50,949 nt of DNA from Ralstonia sp. ASV6 (GTDB lineage: Bacteria; Pseudomonadota; Gammaproteobacteria; Burkholderiales; Burkholderiaceae): NCBI RefSeq assembly GCF_016429285.1, contig NZ_JAELUI010000021.1, forward strand, positions 1 through 50,949. The letters are read 5' to 3'. Position numbers and translations under genes: made by a program. The notes under the pieces were generated by a model. That model searched no databases. It was not told the DNA's origin and saw only the letters and a list, made by a program, of their open reading frames with translations. Below, piece by piece: positions 7,791 to 16,993 of this stretch (positions within the stretch are counted from its first letter, which is position 1; each line of letters begins with the position of its first letter).

Positions 7791-8405
7791 TCACTTCAAA
7801 TCGTCCAGCGCCAGGTTGAGCTCCAGCACATTGACCGTCGCTTCGCCAAACACACCAAGGATCGGCCCCTTGGTGTTCTCAGCCACGACCTTCTTCACCG
7901 TCTCGACCGGCATGTTGCGAGCCTTCGCCACGCGCTCAACTTGGTATGCAGCAGCAGCCGGGCTGATCTGCGGGTCCAGGCCGCTACCCGAAGCCGTCAC
8001 GAGGTCAGCCGGGATCGGTGCGGTGTTGGTCGGGTCCGCTTCCTTAAGCGCCGCAATCCGCGCCTTGGCTTGCTCCGTCAACGCCGGATTGCTCGGCCCC
8101 AGATTGGAGCCACCCGAAGCCTGCGCGTTATACGGGTTGGGTGAGGTGGCCGAGATGCGCCCCCAGAAATACTGCGGCGTATCAAAGTTCTGCCCGATCA
8201 GCGACGAGCCCACGGGCTTGCCGTTGCGCTCGATGATCGAACCACCGGCCTGCGCCGGAAACAGTCCCTTGCCGATGCCCGTCACCACCACCGGATACAG
8301 CACCCCGGTAATCAGCGACAGGCCAACGAAGACCACCAGCGCCGCGCGCAGCAGCCCACCTTGCTGCGGCACGTCGGGCTGCACAGGTTGTGTCGTGGTT
8401 GCCAT
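7791..8405 (-). CDS. kdpC: KdpC, K+-transporting ATPase subunit C
   Basis: The 204-residue protein has a strong AAGGAG 6 nt before its ATG and starts 25 nt after the kdpB stop. One membrane helix (about 19-45, [20 protein letters not shown]) anchors a periplasmic domain with the family motifs [28 protein letters not shown] and [14 protein letters not shown]. Family knowledge: KdpC stabilises the KdpFABC complex and supports ATP use by KdpB. Length is usual for the family. Confidence 0.97.
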   Translation of the reverse strand: MATTTQPVQPDVPQQGGLLRAALVVFVGLSLITGVLYPVVVTGIGKGLFPAQAGGSIIERNGKPVGSSLIGQNFDTPQYFWGRISATSPNPYNAQASGGSNLGPSNPALTEQAKARIAALKEADPTNTAPIPADLVTASGSGLDPQISPAAAAYQVERVAKARNMPVETVKKVVAENTKGPILGVFGEATVNVLELNLALDDLK

Positions 8406-8430
8406 GAAGTTCTCCTTCGTTCCTTAGTCC

Positions 8431-10641
8431 TTAGACCCAGCCCATTGCGGCCAGGAACATGTCGATGATCTTGATGCCCGGGAAGGGCAGCAGCAGGCCG
8501 CCCAGGCCGTAGATCAAGAGGTTGCGGCGCAGCAGCGAGGCTGCCCCCAGCGCGCGGTACTTCACGCCCTTGAGCGCCAGCGGGATCAGGAACACGATGA
8601 TCAGCGCGTTGAAGATCACCGCACTCATCACGGCCGATGCCGGCGTCGCCAGATGCATCACGTTCAGTGCGGCCAGCTGCGGATACGTGGTCGCAAACGC
8701 CGCCGGGATGATGGCGAAATACTTCGCCACATCGTTAGCGATCGAGAACGTGGTCAGCGAGCCGCGCGTCATCAGCATTTGCTTGCCGATCTCGACAATC
8801 TGGATCAGCTTGGTCGGGCTGGAATCCAGGTCGACCATGTTGCCGGCCTCCTTGGCGGCCTGCGTGCCGCTGTTCATGGCGACGGCCACGTCGGCTTGCG
8901 CAAGGGCGGGGGCATCGTTGGTGCCGTCACCCGTCATGGCGACAAGGCGGCCTTGTGCCTGGTGTTCGCGGATGAGCGCGAGCTTGGTCTCGGGCGTGGC
9001 CTCGGCGATGAAGTCGTCGACACCGGCTTCTGCGGCGATGGACGCTGCGGTCAGGCGGTTGTCGCCGGTGATCATCACCGTCTTGATGCCCATCTGGCGC
9101 AGCTCGGCAAAGCGCTCGCGAATGCCGGCCTTGACGATGTCCTTCAGCTCCACCACGCCGAGCACACGCTCGTTGTCGGACACCACCAGCGGCGTACCGC
9201 CTTGGCGCGCCACGTCATCCACAGCGGTGGACACAGCTTCCGGAAACTTGCCGGCCAGCAGCGTCACATGCGTGCGGATGGCATCGGCGGCGCCCTTGCG
9301 GATCTGGCGCGCCTCGCCGTTCTGCGGGGTGTGAGAACTGAGGTTGATACCGCTCATGCGCGTTTGCGCCGAGAAGGCAACGTACACCGGCTGCGTCTTG
9401 GAAAGCGCGGCCTCATCGATGGCCGCCTCACCCAAGTTGCGGGCCAGCGTGACGATGCTGCGGCCTTCCGGCGTTTCATCGGCCAGCGACGACAGCCATG
9501 CCGCTTCGGCCAGCTGCTTGGCAGTCACGCCGGGTGCGGGAATGAAACGCGATGCCTGACGGTTGCCGTGCGTGATCGTGCCGGTCTTGTCGAGCAGCAG
9601 CACATCCACGTCACCAGCGGCTTCCACTGCGCGGCCCGACGTGGCGATCACGTTGGCCTGCATCATGCGGCTCATGCCTGCCACGCCAATGGCCGACAGC
9701 AACCCGCCGATGGTGGTCGGGATCAGGCACACCAGCAACGCCACCAGCACGGTAATCGTGATGGGGCTGCCGGCCTTCATCGCTTCCACCGAGAACAGCG
9801 AGTACGGCAGCAGCGTGACAGTGGCCAGCATCAGGATGATGGTCAGGCTCACCAGCAGAATCGTCAGCGCCAGCTCGTTGGGGGTCTTCTGGCGCTTGGC
9901 GCCTTCCACCATCGAGATCATCCGATCCAGGAAGCTCTCGCCCGGGTTGGCGGTGATGCGCACGATGATCCAGTCCGACAGCACGCGCGTGCCGCCCGTG
10001 ACCGACGAGAAATCCCCACCCGACTCGCGGATGACCGGAGCAGATTCGCCTGTGATGGCGCTTTCATCCACCGAGGCCACGCCTTCGATCACCTCGCCAT
10101 CACCCGGGACCATGTCGCCGGCTTCGATGAGGACAATGTCGTCGCGGCGCAGCGCGGTGGCGGCGCGGGCCTCCACACGGTCACGGCGGCGTGCATCGGC
10201 CAACACCTTGGCCTGCACCGTGGTCTTGATACCGCGCAGCGATGCAGCCTGCTGCTTGCTGCGGCCCTCGGCCAGTGCTTCAGCAAAGTTGGCAAACAAC
10301 ACCGTGAACCACAGCCACACCGACACCGCCAGGATGAAGCCCGCCGGGGCTTCGGCCTGGCCGCGCAAGGCCATGATCCACAGGATGGTGGTGAGGATGC
10401 TGCCGACGTAGACGACAAACATCACCGGGTTCTTGGCCTGCGCACGCGGCGAGAGCTTGCGGAAGCTATCGACAATGGCCGGCTTGACCAGCGCCGACGA
10501 GAACATCGACAGCTTGCGCACCTCCTTGGCGGACAGCGTATGCGACGTGCTGCGACCCTGCGGCTGCGTATCGGCGCTCGGCTCAAGCTTGTGTTTGACC
10601 GTGCGCACAGCCGGTTCAGATTCTGGATAACGGATAGCCAT
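8431..10641 (-). CDS. kdpB: KdpB, P-type ATPase catalytic subunit
   Basis: The 736-residue protein starts at [10 protein letters not shown] with AGGTG upstream; an ORF extension beyond this Met is probably not used. It carries about 45 extra N-terminal residues compared with the usual length of about 680. Hallmarks: the actuator motif ITGESAPV, the phosphorylation site [10 protein letters not shown], the hinge [16 protein letters not shown], and [19 protein letters not shown]. Family knowledge: KdpB hydrolyses ATP and, with KdpA, imports K+ at high affinity. The gene lies 34 nt after kdpA and 25 nt before kdpC, consistent with one polycistronic transcript. Confidence 0.97.
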   Translation of the reverse strand: MAIRYPESEPAVRTVKHKLEPSADTQPQGRSTSHTLSAKEVRKLSMFSSALVKPAIVDSFRKLSPRAQAKNPVMFVVYVGSILTTILWIMALRGQAEAPAGFILAVSVWLWFTVLFANFAEALAEGRSKQQAASLRGIKTTVQAKVLADARRRDRVEARAATALRRDDIVLIEAGDMVPGDGEVIEGVASVDESAITGESAPVIRESGGDFSSVTGGTRVLSDWIIVRITANPGESFLDRMISMVEGAKRQKTPNELALTILLVSLTIILMLATVTLLPYSLFSVEAMKAGSPITITVLVALLVCLIPTTIGGLLSAIGVAGMSRMMQANVIATSGRAVEAAGDVDVLLLDKTGTITHGNRQASRFIPAPGVTAKQLAEAAWLSSLADETPEGRSIVTLARNLGEAAIDEAALSKTQPVYVAFSAQTRMSGINLSSHTPQNGEARQIRKGAADAIRTHVTLLAGKFPEAVSTAVDDVARQGGTPLVVSDNERVLGVVELKDIVKAGIRERFAELRQMGIKTVMITGDNRLTAASIAAEAGVDDFIAEATPETKLALIREHQAQGRLVAMTGDGTNDAPALAQADVAVAMNSGTQAAKEAGNMVDLDSSPTKLIQIVEIGKQMLMTRGSLTTFSIANDVAKYFAIIPAAFATTYPQLAALNVMHLATPASAVMSAVIFNALIIVFLIPLALKGVKYRALGAASLLRRNLLIYGLGGLLLPFPGIKIIDMFLAAMGWV

Positions 10642-10675
10642 AAGGCACCTGTTGATATTGAGTTTGCAGCGCGCG

Positions 10676-12448
10676 TTAGCGTGCGAGGTGTTCCGCAATG
10701 GGCCCAAGCGCCAATGCCGGGATGTAGGTCAGCGCCCCCACCAGCAGCACCGAGCCGATCAGCAGCACGACAAAGAGAGGGCCGTGCGTGGGCAGCGTGC
10801 CCACCGTCACCGGCAAGCGCTTCTTGGCGGCAAACGTGCCCGCCATGGCCAGCACCGGCACGATGATCCAGAAGCGGCCCAGCCACATGGCAATGCCCAG
10901 CGCCACGTTGTAGAACGGCGTGTTGGCAGACAGGCCCGCAAACGCGCTGCCGTTGTTGTTGGCGGCTGACGAGAAGGCGTACAGCACTTCAGAGAAGCCG
11001 TGCGTGCCGGGGTTGAAGATGCCCGCCTTGCCGCCCGCAGCCAGCACGGCCACGGCCGTGCCAACCAGCACCAGCAACGGCGTGACGAGAATGGCGATGG
11101 ACGTCATCTTCATCTCGAACACCTCGATCTTCTTGCCGAGGTATTCCGGCGTGCGGCCAATCATCAGGCCCGCGATGAACACGGCCAGGATGGCGTACAC
11201 CAGCATGCCGTACAGGCCCGAGCCCACACCGCCAAACACCACTTCGCCCAGCTGCATCAGGAACATCGGCACGAAGCCGCCCAGCGCGGTAAGCGAGTCA
11301 TGCATGGCATTGACAGCACCGCACGAGGCCGAGGTGGTGACGGTCACGAACAGCGACGTCGCCACGATGCCAAAGCGCGATTCCTTGCCCTCCATGTTGC
11401 CGATGGCCTGGTCGATGCCGAGGTTGGCCAGCATGGGGTTGGCATGCAACTCCGACCACATCTCGAACGAGGCCAGCACCACAAACAGCACCGCCATGGC
11501 TGCCAGCACCGCCCAGCCCTGACGACGATCACCCACCATGCCGCCAAACGTAAAGCACAGCGCCGCCGGGATGATGAAGATCGCCAGCATCTGCACGAAG
11601 TTGGTCAGCGCGTTGGGGTTCTCGTACGGGTGTGCCGAGTTGGCATTGAAGAAGCCGCCACCGTTGGTGCCCAGCATCTTGATCGCCTCTTGCGACGCAA
11701 CCGGGCCCATCGGCAGGGTCTGCGTTTGCGTGGTGGCCTTTTCCGTCACGGGGCTGCCCTGGGCATCCTTGAGCGGGTTTCCGCTGGCGTCCATCTTCGG
11801 GTTGTCGTACGTGGTGGCCGTAACGGTGGTCACGTCCTTGTACGCATCGAAGTTCTGGATGGCGCCCTGGCTGATGAAGAACACCGACACGATGATCGAC
11901 AGCGGCAGCAGCACGTACACCGTAGCGCGCGTGAAATCGACCCAGAAGTTGCCGATGGTCTTGGCCGAGTGGCGCGCAAAGCCGCGGATGAGCGCAATCA
12001 CCACCGCAATACCGGTGGCGGCCGACAGGAAGTTCTGCACTGCCAGCCCGAGCATCTGCGTGAGATAGCTCATCGTGCTTTCGCCCGAATAGCCCTGCCA
12101 GTTGGTGTTGGTGACAAAGCTGACCGCCGTGTTGAACGACGAATCGGGCGTGACCGCACCGAAGGCCTGCGGGTTGAGCGGCAGCCACTGCTGCATGCGC
12201 TGCAGCGCATACACCGCCAGCGCGCCCAGCACGTTGACGACGATGACCGCCACCGCATAGCGCTTCCAGCCCATCTCGGCCTGCGGGTTGACGCCGGCCA
12301 CGCGATAGAACAAGCGCTCGACGGGGCCGAGCCAGTGGGTGCGCGAAGGTTTGTCGCCAAACACGCCGGCCATGTACGAGCCGAGCGGCCTGGCCAGAAC
12401 CAGCAGCACGATCAGGTAGATCGCCAGCTGGAGGAGGAACGCATTCAT
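10676..12448 (-). CDS. kdpA: KdpA, K+-binding channel-like subunit
   Basis: The 590-residue protein starts at [12 protein letters not shown]. About ten membrane helices and four pore-loop motifs are visible: [50 protein letters not shown] and [14 protein letters not shown]. These build the selectivity filter in the superfamily of K+ transporters. KdpA is the entry path for K+ in the KdpFABC complex of the inner membrane. It starts 19 nt after the kdpF stop codon. Confidence 0.97.
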   Translation of the reverse strand: MNAFLLQLAIYLIVLLVLARPLGSYMAGVFGDKPSRTHWLGPVERLFYRVAGVNPQAEMGWKRYAVAVIVVNVLGALAVYALQRMQQWLPLNPQAFGAVTPDSSFNTAVSFVTNTNWQGYSGESTMSYLTQMLGLAVQNFLSAATGIAVVIALIRGFARHSAKTIGNFWVDFTRATVYVLLPLSIIVSVFFISQGAIQNFDAYKDVTTVTATTYDNPKMDASGNPLKDAQGSPVTEKATTQTQTLPMGPVASQEAIKMLGTNGGGFFNANSAHPYENPNALTNFVQMLAIFIIPAALCFTFGGMVGDRRQGWAVLAAMAVLFVVLASFEMWSELHANPMLANLGIDQAIGNMEGKESRFGIVATSLFVTVTTSASCGAVNAMHDSLTALGGFVPMFLMQLGEVVFGGVGSGLYGMLVYAILAVFIAGLMIGRTPEYLGKKIEVFEMKMTSIAILVTPLLVLVGTAVAVLAAGGKAGIFNPGTHGFSEVLYAFSSAANNNGSAFAGLSANTPFYNVALGIAMWLGRFWIIVPVLAMAGTFAAKKRLPVTVGTLPTHGPLFVVLLIGSVLLVGALTYIPALALGPIAEHLAR

Positions 12449-12467
12449 GGTGTGCCTCGCGTTGTTG

Positions 12468-12557
12468 TTAGAAGCGTTCGGGCCACAGCAGGGCCACGAA
12501 CAAATAGACAAGCAGGACCACCGTGATGGCCCCGGACAAGACATAGAGCCAGGTCAT
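12468..12557 (-). CDS. kdpF: KdpF, small membrane subunit of the Kdp complex (29 aa)
   Basis: A 29-codon gene encodes a single hydrophobic helix that starts [20 protein letters not shown] and ends in LLWPERF. Size, hydrophobicity and place directly before kdpA match KdpF, which stabilises the complex. GGAG lies 9 nt before its ATG, inside the end of the preceding small ORF. The start overlaps that ORF's stop codon (ATGA), indicating coupled translation. Confidence 0.92.
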   Translation of the reverse strand: MTWLYVLSGAITVVLLVYLFVALLWPERF

Positions 12558-12679
12558 TGCTTTTTCTCCATGGCGTGCGTGGTGGGCTGATCACGTGTGG
12601 CGAGCCGGGCAGTCAGGGCGAGCAGCCCGCCCACTGCCAAGGCCAGCACCGCGAGGCCGGCGAGGTAAACGAAGTCCAT
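12554..12679 (-). CDS. Small membrane protein of 41 aa, translationally coupled to kdpF
   Basis: The ORF begins MDFVYLAGLAVLALAVGGLL and continues to a polar tail ending in AMEKKQ. It has GGGGAG 5 nt before its ATG. One predicted membrane helix spans about residues 4-25. Its TGA overlaps the kdpF ATG by four bases, and it starts 27 nt after the porin stop codon. The tight packing and good ribosome binding site argue that it is a real gene of the kdp operon, perhaps an accessory subunit or regulator. I cannot name its family, and no function is known to me. Confidence 0.78.
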   Translation of the reverse strand: MDFVYLAGLAVLALAVGGLLALTARLATRDQPTTHAMEKKQ

Positions 12680-12706
12680 GAGCGCTCCCCTTTTTCTGTC
12701 AGGTGG

Positions 12707-13507
12707 TTAGAACGTTTTGGTCACGGCGAGCAGGGCGGTGGCTTTGCCCATGTAGCTGCCCCGTGTATTGGTGTAGGCCAGACGCGATGCGTTGGTGTCG
12801 ATATAGGACAAGGAAGCTGTCCAACCCGAACCGAAATCCTTCGTCACGCCCACTTTCCAGTCGGCATAGGACGTACGCACCACTTGATGCGGCACCTGCT
12901 GATAGCCCACGTGCAGGTTCAGCGTCAGGCCCCAGAAGCCGGTGTCGAAGTTGCCCGACAGGTCGAAGTACTGGCTGTGGTGGCTATCGGCAAAACCGAA
13001 CAGGTTGGAGAACGCGTGCGAGTACTTGAACGAGACCGGGCCGTAGCCGATCTGTGCATAGCCTTCGGTGGTGTGCGGGCGGGTGTACCCGTCGGGGTAG
13101 CTGCCGGGGTAGTAGTACTGCAGCACGCCCACGTCGATCGGGACGTCCTTCATCAGCTCGGTCTTGTAGCCGCCGTAGAAATCCATCTCGATGGGGGCCG
13201 ACACGTTGGGGTTGGAATCCCCCAGCCAGCTGATCGACGAGTTCCAGTTGCCGACGTAGAAACCGTTGGGCAGTGCGTAGTCAAAGCCGCCCTGAATGGC
13301 CGGCTTGTTGTTGGTTTGCATGATCCCGCGATAGCGGTACTGGCTGGCCAGCGTCAGGTTGGCCGTGAGCGGGCTGGCAGGCGCGGCGGCAGGTGCCGGC
13401 GCAGCATCGTTGGATTGTGCGTAAGCGGCCGCGCTGGACAGTGCTGCGGCAAACATGACAACGCCACCGATGACGGTGGCGCGCAAAGAAACCTGCTTGG
13501 CTTGCAT
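12707..13507 (-). CDS. TorF-family putative outer membrane porin
   Basis: The 266-residue protein has a Sec signal peptide (about 1-30, cut near AYAQS), a short Ala/Pro linker, then alternating beta strands that begin with the family signature LTLASQYRYRGI. It ends in Phe (VTKTF), the outer-membrane assembly signal. Further family features are the GFYVGNWNSSISWL stretch and acidic/aromatic strands such as IEMDFYGGYKTEL. It is the first gene of the kdp transcript, which suggests it helps ions reach the periplasm during potassium limitation. That role is inference; the family is poorly characterised. Confidence 0.88.
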   Translation of the reverse strand: MQAKQVSLRATVIGGVVMFAAALSSAAAYAQSNDAAPAPAAAPASPLTANLTLASQYRYRGIMQTNNKPAIQGGFDYALPNGFYVGNWNSSISWLGDSNPNVSAPIEMDFYGGYKTELMKDVPIDVGVLQYYYPGSYPDGYTRPHTTEGYAQIGYGPVSFKYSHAFSNLFGFADSHHSQYFDLSGNFDTGFWGLTLNLHVGYQQVPHQVVRTSYADWKVGVTKDFGSGWTASLSYIDTNASRLAYTNTRGSYMGKATALLAVTKTF

Positions 13508-13618
13508 GGACCTTTCCCTTGTTGTTTTAGGTGCCGCCCGGCCCGGCGCTCAGGCGCCCGACTGGAACCGGATGCGGCGTGCACGCGGGCTCCCGTCAGT
13601 GGGCCTGCGTGCAGTGCA

Positions 13619-13683
13619 ACATTAGGGAAAGGGGGGTAAAAACGGGGTAAAGGTTGGGGGGAGGGGTGTAAACGCGGTGTAAA
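13619..13683 (-). promoter_or_regulatory. Phased KdpE-like operator and -10 element of the porin-kdp operon
   Basis: Four half-sites (minus strand TTTACCC, TTTACCC, TTTACAC, TTTACAC) begin at plus positions 13634, 13645, 13666 and 13677, spaced 11, 21 and 11 bp, so all lie on one helix face. A possible -10 TAATGT (13619-13624) is placed so the nearest half-sites overlap the -35 region. E. coli KdpE recognises T-rich sites containing TTTACA/TTTATA, and OmpR-family regulators bind direct repeats spaced by one turn. The site lies about 130-175 bp before the porin start. Confidence 0.7.
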
Positions 13684-13841
13684 AACGAGCCGCCTATCAA
13701 ACGCCTGCTATCGACACCTTGCTTAGCCGATGATCAACACCAAAAGCTCGCCAATGCTGAAGACGACGCTCCCCTCCGCAAAAAATGGTGGATCTACGGC
13801 AAGCATTTGTGCCCCTCGCAACGGTCAGCCAGACCACATGT

Positions 13842-14930
13842 TCACGGGCGCTCCCGCCAGAAATCTCGCGTCGGTGACATGACCGCACGGGAATATCGGA
13901 CATAGCCCATGCCAGTACCGTTTGTATAGACCGCGCCTTTTGATCGAATTCGAATCTGGCTTGGCCAAATTCTCGGATGAGGATGAATGATTTGTGAATG
14001 CATGAGCGCGTCCTTTGTTTTGTCGCGCTCTTCTGGGGGAATCACCACATACCGAGCATGACCATCAACTACGCCATCGATTTGAGCATAATGAATTATG
14101 TGGCGCTCCTTGGGACGAAATTGCTCGACATCAGAGTAATGCCCAATTAAATTCTTTTCGAGCGTGGTGTCATGCACGTAGACATTCGCTACGCATTGAA
14201 GAAATTGATGCCGATTCAATGCAATCGCATCTCGATTATTTTTGATTTCGAGCACGCCACGCTCGTTTGAAATGCTGTACACATCTCCGTCATAGCCTAA
14301 AAACAATAGCTTTGGTGTGAGAGGTAAAATTGCAAGCACCCCTGCAGACCCGATCCCAAAAGATCTTCTCCGCAACTCATCATTATCGAGATGCCACTTG
14401 TTCGTTAACACCGCCGGATTATCCGATGTGATAAAAGGCACATCCGACTTGTTTTTTATGATGCAAAATTTTAAGTCGTCTATTTCGTGCATGGTGGCAG
14501 CAAAATTTCGGCATGCCATTTGCACGGCATCTTTGATGCTAAGTGTGAACTCTTCGGGAGGCAGGTCCGCGAGATTTCTAGAGGTTTCCGCCCATTGAAC
14601 AGATCGAATAGCGGCTGCTTCGGTTCTAAGGTGTTGAAATAACCAAAACGTACGGAAGACTATCTTATGGTCTTCTGATAGGCTATGACTGTCATGCACC
14701 ACCTCACGCAAAGCACGAGCATACCCAGATTCGATTGTTTGTATTGCATTCTCAAGATTTTCGTCGGTTCCGTAGAAATAGTCCTTAGAACACTGATTTT
14801 TCACAGGCGCGTTGGGCACTAGCCTCTTGCGATCAAGGTTGATCAAGCTGATCGCGAGCCCTTTTTCTTCCAACGTAAATGGGCGCAAGTGACAGCGCGG
14901 AACGAAATGTTGGTTCTTGTTAGTTGCCAC
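13842..14930 (-). CDS. DUF4238 domain protein
   Basis: The 362-residue protein uses a GTG start (MATNKNQHFVPRCHLRPF) with GGAG 9 nt upstream. The opening NQHFVPRCHLRPF is the DUF4238 signature; a second conserved region is about 160-185 (FCIIKNKSDVPFITSDNPAV). There is no signal peptide or membrane helix, so it is probably cytoplasmic. Function of the family is unknown to me. The gene is visibly richer in A+T than the kdp genes beside it and lies last in a three-gene minus-strand cassette after a two-helix membrane protein and a GIY-YIG protein. Transfer from elsewhere is likely. Confidence 0.82.
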   Translation of the reverse strand: MATNKNQHFVPRCHLRPFTLEEKGLAISLINLDRKRLVPNAPVKNQCSKDYFYGTDENLENAIQTIESGYARALREVVHDSHSLSEDHKIVFRTFWLFQHLRTEAAAIRSVQWAETSRNLADLPPEEFTLSIKDAVQMACRNFAATMHEIDDLKFCIIKNKSDVPFITSDNPAVLTNKWHLDNDELRRRSFGIGSAGVLAILPLTPKLLFLGYDGDVYSISNERGVLEIKNNRDAIALNRHQFLQCVANVYVHDTTLEKNLIGHYSDVEQFRPKERHIIHYAQIDGVVDGHARYVVIPPEERDKTKDALMHSQIIHPHPRIWPSQIRIRSKGAVYTNGTGMGYVRYSRAVMSPTRDFWRERP

Positions 14931-14978
14931 TAGGTCATGCTCCCTGGTTTTTAAATGTACCGCCTGATCCCTATCCCG

Positions 14979-15251
14979 TTACGGTAGAAGACCGGCGACA
15001 CTCGAGGCCGTCGTAAATACCACAGCAATTGCCGTCAGTGCAGCCGCTATTCGATTGAGTGACCCCGACTGTTCAGCCATCTTGATAAACGCCACGTTCC
15101 AACCAAGTTGCTCCAGCTCTGGAACCACAGGAGCAATTCCGGCGGGCCAATTCGGATTGACAGTTATCCGACTAGCTCTCCACCAATAGAATGCGGCTGC
15201 GATGCCGAACACGAAGCCTATGCTGGCTAATAGCAAAGCGATTGGACGCAT
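14979..15251 (-). CDS. Small membrane protein with two predicted helices
   Basis: The 90-residue protein has AGGA upstream of its ATG. Helix one covers about 4-24 (ALLLASIGFVFGIAAAFYWW), then a 40-residue loop with several Pro and Trp, and helix two covers about 66-88 (IAAALTAIAVVFTTASSVAG). It lies 31 nt after the GIY-YIG gene and 48 nt before the DUF4238 gene, on the same strand. I do not recognise a specific family. Two-helix proteins inside compact cassettes often act as membrane effectors or anchors, but nothing here proves that. Confidence 0.75.
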   Translation of the reverse strand: MRPIALLLASIGFVFGIAAAFYWWRASRITVNPNWPAGIAPVVPELEQLGWNVAFIKMAEQSGSLNRIAAALTAIAVVFTTASSVAGLLP

Positions 15252-15282
15252 GACATTTCCTAGTAATTGATAATTGCCTGAT

Positions 15283-15813
15283 TTACACGGTGATTCCTTG
15301 TGCTTTGCAGAGTTCCCGCAACATCTGCTCCTGTGTCAAACCCAAGCGAGAATCTCTTACCTGATGGTAGCGAGTGACGTTTTCTCCAAAGCGACCGCCC
15401 TGACTGTTCATGCTGGGCTCGACTGCGTGGATCAAGATTCCCTCGATATGATTTAGCACATCAGGAAGATTGGGGTGGAGAGCCGTAGTTCTGCTGGCAA
15501 GTTTCTGGTTCACTCCCGTGCCAACAACCCTCAGAAGACCAAACCAAGAAAACCGGTCCCACCTTCCAGCAAGATCATCTTTTCGGTGCTGCTTTAGTCG
15601 TGTGAACAAGGACTGTTTACCCACGCCAGCCTGCCCAACGTATACAACCTTGTAGTCGGCATACAAAACGTAGATGCCAATTTGCTCGCGGAAATCGACT
15701 GGTATAGAGGTTTTCCCATTTGGCGGAACACCGAGAAGGCGGCCGGCCTGATTACCCTTCCCCCAGAACACGTGATCTTCCCTCCAGAAGAATCCAACCG
15801 TCCGTACGAGCAT
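15283..15813 (-). CDS. GIY-YIG fold protein (putative nuclease)
   Basis: I choose the ATG at 15813 (MLVRTVGFFW), preceded by AGGGGG at 6 nt, over an upstream GTG at 15852; this gives 176 residues. The GIY-YIG core is in the middle: GIYVLYADYKVVYVGQAG, then LFTRLKQHRKDDL, a Glu in HIEGILIHAVEP and a following Asn (SMNSQGG). These correspond to the family's two Tyr motifs, the Arg helix and the metal-binding Glu. Expected activity is single-strand DNA cleavage, unproven here. The gene opens an AT-richer three-gene cassette. Confidence 0.85.
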   Translation of the reverse strand: MLVRTVGFFWREDHVFWGKGNQAGRLLGVPPNGKTSIPVDFREQIGIYVLYADYKVVYVGQAGVGKQSLFTRLKQHRKDDLAGRWDRFSWFGLLRVVGTGVNQKLASRTTALHPNLPDVLNHIEGILIHAVEPSMNSQGGRFGENVTRYHQVRDSRLGLTQEQMLRELCKAQGITV

Positions 15814-16034
15814 ATATAACCCCCTATATACGACACCATTTTTATCAAACACTTATGGCGAAGCCGATTTTCTTGCTCGCCACACTGGATACCCACTCCA
15901 CTCCAAATTTTCAACACCTGATACCCCACCCTCGTGTGGGTCGGACATGCCTGCAGGTATTCGGCACAGCTCGTCGCGCACCCTACCGAATATGGGAATG
16001 ATTCTTCTGGTAGAGGTATAGGGACGGAACGAGA

Positions 16035-16055
16035 AAAGCCGCCCAAGGCGGCTTT
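16035..16055. terminator. Bidirectional intrinsic terminator
   Basis: AAAGCCGCC pairs perfectly with GGCGGCTTT around a CAA loop. On the minus strand TTTTCTC follows, so it serves the gene ending at 16083. On the plus strand TTTAATTT follows. It marks the right border of the AT-richer cassette. Confidence 0.85.
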
Positions 16056-16082
16056 AATTTCAGACAACAGCTACCGGCTCAC

Positions 16083-16556
16083 TCACGCCGCAGCCAACTC
16101 GGCCTCCTTCTTCCTCGGCCCCTTGGCAAACCGCACCGACAACGCCTTCCGCGCCGTATCCAACCCTTCGCCCTGACCGGCAACCTTGAGGAAGGCGTAA
16201 CCCTCCAGCGCGGCGTTCATCACATCGCTGCCCAGCGCCAGTTGCGTGTCAGACATCCGCTCCTGCAACCGGTCCAGACGCACCAAACGGCTGCGCAGCA
16301 GATCGAACGCAGCCAGATCGCGACGCAATTCAGCGATGTTGAAGTTGCCGGGCAGCACGTTGGGGTTGTTGCCCAGCACCTCCACCGCCTTGCGGGCGAA
16401 TGCCTCGGATTTATCGCCCATCTTCGTCAGGAAGCGGCGCTGCTCGATGGTCAGGTCAATCAGGCCGGTGAGCCTGTCTTCCAGGGTCTTCAGTGCACCG
16501 TCAATAGCGGTCAGGTCGGTGGTGGTGAGCTGAAACGAAACCAAATTCTGTGACAT
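16083..16556 (-). CDS. Conserved hypothetical alpha-helical protein (157 aa)
   Basis: The start is MSQNLVSFQL with GAGG 7-8 nt upstream; an upstream in-frame ATG is less likely. The sequence is mainly helical with a Leu/Arg-rich middle (AELRRDLAAFDLLRSRLVRL) and a basic tail (KGPRKKEAELAA). It has no signal peptide or membrane helix. It resembles small cytosolic proteins common in Ralstonia and Burkholderia, but I cannot give a function. Upstream, 145-387 bp before the start, lies the GTTCNGAAC array, which could be its control region. An intrinsic terminator follows the stop. Confidence 0.75.
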   Translation of the reverse strand: MSQNLVSFQLTTTDLTAIDGALKTLEDRLTGLIDLTIEQRRFLTKMGDKSEAFARKAVEVLGNNPNVLPGNFNIAELRRDLAAFDLLRSRLVRLDRLQERMSDTQLALGSDVMNAALEGYAFLKVAGQGEGLDTARKALSVRFAKGPRKKEAELAAA

Positions 16557-16700
16557 TGCATTCCTCTTCTTGGGGTGGCTAAGTCGTGCTGGCGAGCACG
16601 AGCGCGGGAGATTGGCCACCGCAGCGCACCCGATCAATAGGAGACGGCCCCGTGATGGCCGTTTTGATCGCAAGTCGAGGCGGATTCCTATGCCGATGGC

Positions 16701-16943
16701 GTTCGGAACCCTGCGGATGCGGTTCGGAACGCCGGCATATGGCGTTCTGGACTGTCTGCGTGAGGTTCAGAACCCCACGGTTGGCGTTCTGGACTCTGCA
16801 TTTGGGGTTCAGAACTCGGGGGTGTGGCGTTCGGAACGCCACGCATGCGGTTCGTGAACACCGCGCTTGGAGTTCGGAACCTCAGGTGTCGGGTTCTGAA
16901 CGCCATGTGTGTTGTTCTGAACGCTGCGGCAGCTGTCCAGAAC
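16701..16943. repeat. Array of twelve GTTCNGAAC palindromes at 21-22 bp period
   Basis: Cores start at 16701, 16722, 16744, 16765, 16786, 16807, 16829, 16850, 16872, 16893, 16914 and 16935. Steps are 21 or 22 bp (mean about 21.3), i.e. two helical turns. Most cores are GTTC-N-GAAC; units 3 and 5 are GTTCTGGAC, unit 8 has a two-base centre (GTTCGTGAAC) and unit 12 is GTCCAGAAC. The 12-13 bp spacers differ. Units 3-4 and 5-6 repeat as a 42-bp pair. The irregular period breaks reading frames, so conservation is at the DNA or RNA level. The block occupies most of the 16557-16993 gap; no gene is seen there. Confidence 0.9.
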
Positions 16944-16993
16944 TGCTTCCGAGAATCGGCGTGCCAGGCCTGCACTACCGCAGCGCCCAACCA

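Noticed and set aside
8653-10866. Long open frame of 737 codons on the plus strand opposite kdpB
   Set aside because: It is antisense to a gene with clear P-type ATPase motifs. It is His/Arg/Gln-rich low-complexity sequence typical of shadows in GC-rich DNA.
16701-16943. Interpretation of the GTTCNGAAC array as a CRISPR array
   Set aside because: Repeat core is only 9 bp, the period 21-22 bp, spacers 12-13 bp, and no cas genes are present.
16570-16990. Open frames on both strands across the array, with heptapeptide repeats such as AFRT/FGTP
   Set aside because: The 21-bp period creates pseudo-repeats in any frame, and the 22-bp steps shift frame. No ribosome binding site or domain.
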